A stretch of DNA of 12,127 nucleotides, taken from NCBI GenBank assembly GCA_900758075.1, contig CAAEQF010000212.1, forward strand, positions 1-12,127. The letters run 5' to 3'. Numbering within the stretch: the stretch's first letter is position 1; every line of letters starts with the position of its first letter. A model generated the notes under the pieces. The model made no database searches and was not told the DNA's origin. It was given only the letters and a program-made list of their open reading frames with translations. The position numbers and the translations under genes were made by a program. The stretch is from Coriobacteriia bacterium (GTDB lineage: Bacteria > Actinomycetota > Coriobacteriia > Coriobacteriales > QAMH01). This document shows positions 6,731-12,127 of this stretch, one piece after another.

Positions 6731-9700
6731 CTACCGCTCATACTCTGGCGGCTCGACAAAGGCCACAACGCCGCCGGCAACCTGCCAGTCCCTGACGATC
6801 CGCAGCACGCACAGGTCCCCCGAATGCACGGAGAACTCGTCGAACGGCTCGGTCATGAGGGTGGCCACGAGCTGATGGTCGTCGTTGACGTACTCGAGCC
6901 GTACCCACGCAGCTTCCGGGACCGTGCCTGCCCAGCGCAAGACGACGAGGACATCGTCGGGGTGCTCGAAATCGCGCAGGTGGTCGAGTGCCCTCACGCT
7001 GCGCGTGTCCTCGCGCTCACGCGGCGCGCGGTACACCTCGCCAAGCAGGGCGCAGCGGTCTTCGAGCTCGAGCTCGGGGTAATCGCAGGGGCGCGCCAAC
7101 AGGAAATGCTCGTAGGCGCAACCCCAGGCGCTGATGTCGCGGCCCTTCGCCATGTCGAGCGAGCGCACCACGTGGTGGTCGTCCCTGCTCACGGTGGCCG
7201 CCACGTGAAAGCGCAGCTCGCCCTCTGCATTGACGAACGGCACGGCGAGGACGGCGAGGCTTCCGTCGTCTTCTAGGGGCTCGACGAGCCCGCTGCCCTC
7301 CCCGAGCAGGTCAAGCGCAGGAAGGCTGTCGACGATCACGGGATTGAGCAGATAGCTGTCGAGCGGCGCATCTGCAAACGCATCGCCCATGACGCTGAGC
7401 ATGAGCGTTTTGAGCTCGGCGGGAAGAGGCTCGGTGGTGTTGCGGGAGTTGACGTAGGCGGCAAGCACGGACGGGTCGGGAAGTGGTCCGCCAAGCAGCG
7501 CATCTTCCACGTCGCCCTTCGAGACGGCGTAGATCTTTTCGGAAGCGTGGATGGGGTATCCGTTGAAGATGAGCGTCGAGACGGGGTCGGCATCGGCATC
7601 GGCACCTGTGCCGACCTGGGCATGCAGCAACCCGAGATCGCGAACGCTCTGCTGCACGGTCTGACGGTCCTGGGAGACGGCGAGGGCGAAGTTGAACAGG
7701 CTCGTGGCGACGTCGTTTTCGCCGCGCTGCATGGCAATGCTCGCCCAGCAGCGATACACCTGCGCCATGTCGCGCGCGAGGTACGCGACCTCGAACGCCT
7801 CCCCCGCCAGCTCGTCTGCCCGATTGTAGTCTTCGTCCTCGAACGCGACGCCGATCCGACCAAAGAACGGTTCGGGAAACGCGGGGTCGAGCTCGGACGC
7901 CGTGGCAAGGTGGTCGAGCGCTTCAGAGCGCTGCTCCATCTCGTAGCAAATATTGCCGTACACGACGAAGAAGTGCGAAAGGCCCCGTGGCAAGAAGCGC
8001 AGCTCGTCGCGCGAGTCTTTGAGGAGCTCGCGCGCGAGCTTCTCCTCGAACACGCTGTTGCAAGACAGCGCGCGCACGCCCATCGGAAGCTCGTCGAGCC
8101 ACTCCCGGCGGTACTTTTCCTCAAGCGCGGCGCCGATCTTTCTCCCCCGTTCGAGCTCTCCGCGGTCGAGGAGGTCCTCCATACGCGTCGTGAGTACCGA
8201 AAGCTCTTCGGCACTGCCATGCTCAGAGTACTTCTGGCACCGGTACGGCACGGTCCAGCCGTCGCGAAACGTTTCGCAACCGAACAGGAAATCGAGGGCG
8301 TCGTCTGGCGCAAACAGCGGGTCGACGGCCGCGAGGCGGCGCTCGCGCGTCCGGTGCATGCGCGCGCATAGGTCGTGCATGATGTCGAAGACGCTCGCGG
8401 AGTCCTCGGGAATGCTCGGGACGAGCTCGTCTTCGCCAATCTCAAACGAATACAGACAGCACGGCGTGGGACGTGCCCCCTCCACCTGGCGCTGGGACAG
8501 CTCGCGGTACAGGCCGTTGACCTGGATGCGTTTGACCCAGGGCGCCTTGGACTTGACGAGACGGGCGGAGTAGATGCCCATCCTGCACGCGAGCTCCGCA
8601 TGACGGTCGTTGAGCCCCTGCTCGTCGAGCTCGATCGACGCGTACTCGGAGTAGCGTGCCAGGTCGTGATTGGCGCAAACGAGCGGGAACAGGCCACGGG
8701 CGGGCAGGAACACGTTTATCCGGGCGAGTTTGCGCTCGTAGTCGAAGCTGGCGGAAAACTCATATCTGAAAGGAGAGAGCACCTTGGCGCAGGCATCGTG
8801 GATTTCGCGCGCGCACGCGTCGAGGTCGCCCTCCGAACGGCGGCGGAACCATTCGCACAGACGGTCGAACACCGCGCGCGGCGGCACGGACGCAGGATCT
8901 TGCCGCGCGGCGTTTTCGTAGGCCTCGCGCACCTCTTTGAGATACTCCCCGGTCTTGTCGCTTTCCACCGAGACGTCATTCGAATCCGAGAAAGAACCGA
9001 ACCAGATGCGGTCCGAGAGCATGTCGCACTCGTAGCGAGACACGGGCTCGCACGTCCCCGAATACAGGCGCTGCATGAGCAGGAAATCGTACTGCTCGGC
9101 AAAGGCGACCTGGGCATTCTTGCGCGCTTCCAGGTACGCGAGCCCAGGATGCCCGTCGAGGCGGTGGTTGAGCGCCCGCACGCGATAGGTCCCGTCTTCC
9201 GGCTCGTAGATGTAGTGGTAGTCGGGCAGGCTGTCGAGCGAGAGCTCGGCACAGATGAAAGAGTACCATTCCTCGTTGCAGCGCGGCTTGGCAAGCGGAT
9301 CCTCCCCCGCCCCGTCGCAGCTCGCATCTGCAGGCTCTTCCAAATCGGAATCCCCGCATGCGAGAAAGCGCGTCTGCGGCTCTGCGGCAGCCCGGTTGCC
9401 CATGAGATCTTGAAAGCCCGGCTCCCGCACGTACGAGGGCGTGGGCGCCTCGAAGGACTTCTCGAGCAGGTGGCGCACGAACTCTGCCGCCTCATCGTCG
9501 AGCAGCACCTCGTCGAACTGCGCGAGGCGCTCACGGGCGACCTCGACGATCGTCATCTGGTGGACTTTGAGGTAATCGCACGTTGCCGCGAGCGTGAAGA
9601 AGCGCCCGCCTTCCACGCACGCGAGGCGCCACGGGTCGTCCATCGACTCGGGCGCCACATGGGCATCGTCTGCAAACATCACGACGCGGATGCGCTGCGT

Positions 9701-9916
9701 CGGAGGCCACAGGGCACGCGACCCCACGATGAGCACGTCATCGCCCCGGAGCTTGGTGCCCGCGCTCATCTCCGCGAATGCTGACTGGAAAAGCCTCCCC
9801 CAGGGACCTTCCTTGACATCGTAGGCAAACGCCGTCTTGCCCTTGAGCTCCTCGAGCGTGAGGTAGGAGACCTTCTTCTGCGGTTGCTCGGCCCAGAAAT
9901 CGTCCAACTCGCCCAT
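6731..9916 (-). CDS. Large TPR-containing protein of unknown function with DUF2314-like C-terminus
   Basis: A very acidic, apparently cytoplasmic protein of about 1061 residues with no signal peptide or membrane helix. I do not recognise it as a whole. Residues 1-640 match no family I know. Residues about 648-752 hold three tetratricopeptide-like repeats (for example YGNICYEMEQRSEALDHLAT, then SELDPAFPEPFFGRIG), usually a protein-binding scaffold. The last 65 residues resemble DUF2314: Trp1004, Glu-Pro at 1023-1024, Gly-Asp at 1033-1034 and Asp-Trp at 1043-1044 with beta-strand spacing. The ATG at 9916 is chosen because GAGGAG sits 11 bases upstream; a GTG at 9925 overlaps the TGA of the HIRAN gene (GTGA) but would have only 2 bases after that site. 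Overlapping or nearly abutting ends imply translational coupling with the HIRAN gene. I see no enzyme motif. Confidence 0.8.
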   Translation of the reverse strand: MGELDDFWAEQPQKKVSYLTLEELKGKTAFAYDVKEGPWGRLFQSAFAEMSAGTKLRGDDVLIVGSRALWPPTQRIRVVMFADDAHVAPESMDDPWRLACVEGGRFFTLAATCDYLKVHQMTIVEVARERLAQFDEVLLDDEAAEFVRHLLEKSFEAPTPSYVREPGFQDLMGNRAAAEPQTRFLACGDSDLEEPADASCDGAGEDPLAKPRCNEEWYSFICAELSLDSLPDYHYIYEPEDGTYRVRALNHRLDGHPGLAYLEARKNAQVAFAEQYDFLLMQRLYSGTCEPVSRYECDMLSDRIWFGSFSDSNDVSVESDKTGEYLKEVREAYENAARQDPASVPPRAVFDRLCEWFRRRSEGDLDACAREIHDACAKVLSPFRYEFSASFDYERKLARINVFLPARGLFPLVCANHDLARYSEYASIELDEQGLNDRHAELACRMGIYSARLVKSKAPWVKRIQVNGLYRELSQRQVEGARPTPCCLYSFEIGEDELVPSIPEDSASVFDIMHDLCARMHRTRERRLAAVDPLFAPDDALDFLFGCETFRDGWTVPYRCQKYSEHGSAEELSVLTTRMEDLLDRGELERGRKIGAALEEKYRREWLDELPMGVRALSCNSVFEEKLARELLKDSRDELRFLPRGLSHFFVVYGNICYEMEQRSEALDHLATASELDPAFPEPFFGRIGVAFEDEDYNRADELAGEAFEVAYLARDMAQVYRCWASIAMQRGENDVATSLFNFALAVSQDRQTVQQSVRDLGLLHAQVGTGADADADPVSTLIFNGYPIHASEKIYAVSKGDVEDALLGGPLPDPSVLAAYVNSRNTTEPLPAELKTLMLSVMGDAFADAPLDSYLLNPVIVDSLPALDLLGEGSGLVEPLEDDGSLAVLAVPFVNAEGELRFHVAATVSRDDHHVVRSLDMAKGRDISAWGCAYEHFLLARPCDYPELELEDRCALLGEVYRAPREREDTRSVRALDHLRDFEHPDDVLVVLRWAGTVPEAAWVRLEYVNDDHQLVATLMTEPFDEFSVHSGDLCVLRIVRDWQVAGGVVAFVEPPEYER

Positions 9917-9921
9917 CCGCC

Positions 9922-10362
9922 TCACTGCTCCTCGGCGTAGACGTCGATGGAGATCTCTGCCCAGCGGTTGTGGACGGCGATATCCTGCACGCGCGCGTAC
10001 AGCGACTGCCCCTCGTCGAGCAATTCCGAGACGACCTTGTTGTCGGATTGCGGGATATAGCCGACGCGCCGACCCGCCTTGTCGAGGATCGCCACAGCAC
10101 GCGAATCTGCCTCGTTGAAAGGCTCGCGCCGCAGCTCGAGGCGCTCCTGCAGAGCAAGGCTGTCGACGACTTCCTCGAGATTGTCGATGTGAGAGGTGCC
10201 CGCGATGCGCGTGGCGAGTATCCGCACGGGGGTGCCCGGCGTCTTCTCGGGCGTTTTTGACGCCCGTCTCTCGGCGACACGTGCCGCCTTCTGCGAGGGC
10301 GAGAGCACGCCCTTGCTGTCCAGGCCGAGCTCGGCAATCTTTTCGGCGAGCGAATCGCGCAT
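9922..10362 (-). CDS. Stand-alone HIRAN-domain protein
   Basis: A 146-residue protein. Residues 1-45 are basic and likely flexible. Residues about 46-143 are a HIRAN domain: RILATRIAGTSHID opens it, LRREPFNEADSRAVAIL (78-93 region) carries the conserved REP-x-N-x-x-D-x-A signature, and GYIPQ (101-105) follows. HIRAN is known from HLTF, where it grips the 3'-hydroxyl end of single-stranded DNA during fork reversal, and from various bacterial proteins. Here no helicase or nuclease is fused. The start is ATG 10360-10362 with GGAGG 5 bases upstream. Its TGA stop lies at 9922-9924, within a few bases of the next gene's start, so the two genes are almost certainly one operon. A role in nucleic-acid recognition is inferred from the domain only. 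Confidence 0.85.
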   Translation of the reverse strand: MRDSLAEKIAELGLDSKGVLSPSQKAARVAERRASKTPEKTPGTPVRILATRIAGTSHIDNLEEVVDSLALQERLELRREPFNEADSRAVAILDKAGRRVGYIPQSDNKVVSELLDEGQSLYARVQDIAVHNRWAEISIDVYAEEQ

Positions 10363-10391
10363 CGTTTCCTCCCCTCGGTTAATCTTTTCCC

Positions 10392-10437
10392 ACTATACAA
10401 CAAGACGGGGGGCCACCGTACGCAGCTCCCGTCTTGT
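10392..10437 (-). terminator. Inverted repeat after tetR, abutting the HIRAN operon promoter
   Basis: A perfect 10-bp stem ACAAGACGGG (10400-10409) / CCCGTCTTGT (10428-10437) with an 18-base loop lies 38 bases downstream of the tetR stop. On the minus strand it is followed by TTGTAT, a weak T-tract, so it can end the tetR transcript. A TATAGT -10-like hexamer (10397-10392) starts 3 bases beyond it, placing the whole repeat over the -35 region of the HIRAN operon. It may therefore also act as an operator. No separate -35 box is visible. Confidence 0.5.
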
Positions 10438-10474
10438 CGATGCAGCTCAATGCCGCTATTTCACATGTGTGCGC

Positions 10475-11092
10475 TCACGCTTTCGCCGTGGACGAGCGCA
10501 TGACGAGCTTGGATACCTTGCTCGTGTACTCCTCTTTGGACATTGCCGGCTTGTCCTCGTTGTCGATACCGAAGTAGCGCAGCGCCGTCGTGAACACCGT
10601 GCCGATGCAGGCAACGGCGCAGAACTCCGGGTCGAGGTCGGCGGCAAACGAACCGTCTTCCTGCCCGCGCGCAAACTGCTTGGCGATAATCGCGATGAGG
10701 CGCGTGTCAACCTCGTGGATCTTGTCGGACCAGTCGCGCCCCTCGCGCCAGATGACCGACAGGTAGAAGCGGGCAAACTGCCAGTTTCCGACGACGACCT
10801 CGGCAAACGCCTCGAGCATGCGCTTGAGGGCGTCCGAGCCGCTTTGCGCGCGCTCCGTTTCTTGCACGAAACGGTCGATGAGATCGTTGATGCCGTTTTC
10901 CAAAATCTCGGTGGCGATTTCGCCCTTGCTCTTGAAGTGGTAGTAGGCTAGCCCTTTCGAGACGCCGGCTTCCTTGGCGATCTGGTCGATCGTCGCCTCG
11001 GCGTAGCCCTCGCGTGACATCACGTTGAGGGCGGCGTCAAGCAGCGTCCGCTTGGTCGCAGCAGCCTTCTTTCCGCGTGTTCCCAGTGCCAT
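10475..11092 (-). CDS. TetR/AcrR-family transcriptional regulator
   Basis: A 205-residue dimeric repressor-type protein. The N-terminal helix-turn-helix covers residues about 14-60: AALNVMSREGYAEATIDQIA, then the recognition helix region GVSKGLAYYHFKSKGEI (43-59), a textbook TetR signature. The remaining all-helical part (61-205) is the ligand and dimer domain, whose ligand cannot be predicted. The start ATG 11092 is preceded by AGAGG about 9 bases upstream and lies 12 bases after the end of the decayed MMPL gene, so the two formed one operon. TetR regulators next to RND/MMPL pumps normally repress the pump. It may still bind the region upstream of 11812 even though the pump is broken. Confidence 0.93.
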   Translation of the reverse strand: MALGTRGKKAAATKRTLLDAALNVMSREGYAEATIDQIAKEAGVSKGLAYYHFKSKGEIATEILENGINDLIDRFVQETERAQSGSDALKRMLEAFAEVVVGNWQFARFYLSVIWREGRDWSDKIHEVDTRLIAIIAKQFARGQEDGSFAADLDPEFCAVACIGTVFTTALRYFGIDNEDKPAMSKEEYTSKVSKLVMRSSTAKA

Positions 11093-11104
11093 AGCCAGCC
11101 GCCT

Positions 11105-11812
11105 CTAGTCCTTGTTGATCGCGTCGGTCTCGTAGATGAACTTCACGTGTCCCTCGGTACCGGAGGTGATACCGCAGAAGTTATTGTAGCTCTTGCCGGC
11201 CTGGACGGAACCATCTGCCGCCTGCTGCGCGCCGTCGGCGAGCTGGGAGGCGCCATCGTAGAGCTGCGCGGTACCACCCGCGAGCGTCTTGGAGCCGGCG
11301 AGCAGGGCAGCAAGCCCCGTGTCGAGCTGACCGGTGCCGTCGTCGAGCTGGGTCGCGCCGGCATTGAGCGCCCGTGCGTCCTCGACGGCGGAAGTCAGGC
11401 CGGTGCCAGCAGAGCTTTGCGTGGAGGCGGTGCCGACGACCTGGTTGTTGAGGGCATCTACGTACTAGTTGAGACCCGCAGCGGCAGCCTGCGCGCCTGT
11501 CTGCGCCGAGGCGATCTCTCCGTACGAGATAGCGTCCGCGACGTGATCGACGTCTCTGATCTCGTCGGTGAGGTTCTTGACTTGGGTGTCGTCCACGCCC
11601 TCGGTGACGATGAGCGAGAACGCGCCCTTGCCGAAGTCGTTGAGCAACACGTCTTGGCCCTCTACCGTGTCCATGTCCTTGGGCAGGTACGTGAGCATAT
11701 CGTAGTTGATCCCCGTGTTGAGGTACCCGAATATCGACGGGACCAGCAGGAGAATGCCAACGATGAGGATTGGAACGCGCAGCTTGACGACCGCTTTTCC
11801 AAATTTGTACAT
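11105..11812 (-). pseudogene. Remnant of an RND/MMPL-family efflux transporter (internal deletion plus amber codon)
   Basis: The frame starts at ATG 11812, with GGAGGG 6 bases upstream, and encodes a typical MMPL N-terminus: MYKFGKAVVKLRVPILIVGI, the first membrane helix (about residues 12-31), then NYDMLTYLPKDMDTVEGQDV and the early periplasmic porter domain. An in-frame TAG at 11465-11467 stops it after 115 residues. The same frame then continues another 119 codons to a TAG at 11105-11107. That part is a periplasmic helical stretch with 7-residue G-x-x-Q-L repeats (GATQLDDGTGQLDTG and GGTAQLYDGASQLADGAQQ) and ends KFIYETDAINKD. Full pumps of this family have about 12 membrane helices and 700 or more residues; helices 2-12 are missing. 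The likely history is a large in-frame deletion followed by a nonsense mutation. A short functional single-pass product is less likely but not excluded. Confidence 0.75.
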
Positions 11813-11850
11813 ACAACTCCCTCCAGACACTCACTGGGGAGAATAGTATG

Positions 11851-11892
11851 TTATTTTGACTGACTGTTTAGTTTTAAATGGATTATTTTGAC
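11851..11892. promoter_or_regulatory. Candidate TetR operator region upstream of the MMPL remnant
   Basis: TTATTTTGAC occurs twice as a direct repeat (11851-11860 and 11883-11892), 32 bases start to start, about three helical turns. Within it, ACTGACTGTTTAGT (11859-11872) is an imperfect palindrome with ACTNA/TNAGT ends, a shape common among TetR operators. A TACTAT hexamer on the minus strand near 11845-11850 could be the -10 of the pump gene. The rest of the gap up to 11987 shows nothing further. Assignment to the adjacent TetR is inference. Confidence 0.3.
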
Positions 11893-11987
11893 CGTACATT
11901 CAAATTTGTGGAAAAGTCGGTTACACGGGGAAGGCACAGGACATACGAAACCGCCCATATCTCAAGGCGAGCAGGAGAGAAAGGACT

Positions 11988-12127
11988 CTAGAAAAGCGAG
12001 GGCTGCGAGAGCTCGGAGGCGGGCACGCGAACAAGCGGCACGCGGGAAGGCTCGACGAGCGTGCGTATATCCCCCGACAGCCAGCGCTGCGCCCCATCGG
12101 GTGAAAGGACAAGCGGCATGCGGTCGT
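11988..12127 (-). CDS. SRAP-family (YedK/HMCES-like) protein, C-terminal fragment
   Basis: Only the last 45 residues are inside the window; the start lies beyond the right edge. The visible part opens DRMPLVLSPDGAQRWLSG, matching the conserved C-terminal core of the SOS-response-associated peptidase family, where a His (or Asn) precedes DRMP. The codon before Asp ends in AC, which fits His. SRAP proteins form a covalent thiazolidine link to abasic sites in single-stranded DNA through an N-terminal Cys2 (not visible here) and so shield replication. The protein ends LSQPSLF before a TAG at 11988-11990. No hairpin terminator is visible after it. A short open frame at 11921-12112 in another frame is a shadow of this gene. 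Confidence 0.8.
   Translation of the reverse strand, partial: DRMPLVLSPDGAQRWLSGDIRTLVEPSRVPLVRVPASELSQPSLF

Noticed and set aside
8375..9784. A 469-codon open frame on the plus strand opposite the TPR protein
   Set aside because: No domain, no ribosome site of note, and Arg/Glu/His-rich composition typical of antisense shadows in GC-rich DNA. The minus-strand gene has TPR repeats and operon coupling.
11465..11467. Amber codon read through as a special amino acid
   Set aside because: Large parts of the pump are missing on either side of the junction, so simple decay explains it. No recoding signal or pyrrolysine machinery is visible in the window.
11921..12112. A 63-codon minus-strand frame at the right edge
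   Set aside because: Another frame of the same strand encodes the conserved SRAP C-terminus (DRMP core), and this one is Arg/Ser/Pro-rich shadow sequence.
1..12127. CRISPR arrays, tRNA or rRNA genes, insertion sequences
   Set aside because: I found no regularly spaced repeats, cloverleaf sequence, rRNA core segment, transposase motif or flanking inverted-repeat pair.

Overview
This GC-rich window reads as a chromosome segment from an anaerobic actinobacterium, most likely class Coriobacteriia (the Collinsella/Slackia/Eggerthella group). The inference rests on composition, tightly packed genes on mostly one strand, a stand-alone ferredoxin:thioredoxin reductase catalytic chain of the type seen in strict anaerobes, and a membrane proton-channel subunit of the energy-converting hydrogenase/complex I family. 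No rRNA, tRNA, insertion sequence or CRISPR array was found. All genes except mscL lie on the minus strand.

Layout, left to right. (1) 1-2197: a proton-pumping membrane subunit (EchA/HyfB/NuoL family) running off the left edge, with an odd Gln/Tyr/Met/Ser-rich tail. Any partner genes would lie beyond the edge. (2) 2387-3242: trmL (tRNA wobble 2'-O-methyltransferase) and, upstream of it, a 65-residue FTR catalytic-chain protein. They are separated by a 130-base spacer with mutually exclusive inverted repeats. (3) 3297-5225: a DHA2-type MFS transporter fused to two CBS domains, divergent from (4) mscL at 5434-5859, a mechanosensitive channel ending in a zinc-ribbon-like module and followed by a strong hairpin terminator. 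(5) 5963-6598: a class I SAM-dependent methyltransferase. (6) 6731-10362: a two-gene operon with overlapping ends, made of a 146-residue HIRAN-domain protein followed by a ~1061-residue protein of unknown function with TPR repeats and a DUF2314-like C-terminus. (7) 10475-11812: a TetR regulator and, immediately upstream, the remains of an RND/MMPL efflux pump. The pump keeps its first membrane segment and a periplasmic helical stretch but lacks the rest and has an in-frame amber codon. (8) 11988-12127: the C-terminal end of a SRAP (YedK/HMCES-like) protein running off the right edge.

How the genes relate. Most are independent units. The TetR/MMPL pair is a familiar regulator-efflux arrangement whose pump has decayed. 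The HIRAN/TPR operon is the best candidate for an undescribed system: HIRAN domains bind DNA (3' ends of single strands in HLTF), and here the domain has no helicase or nuclease attached but is translationally coupled to a very large protein that I could not assign. Several ordinary families here carry uncommon extra modules: MFS+CBS, MscL+zinc ribbon, TrmL with a loop insertion, and the antiporter subunit with a polar tail.
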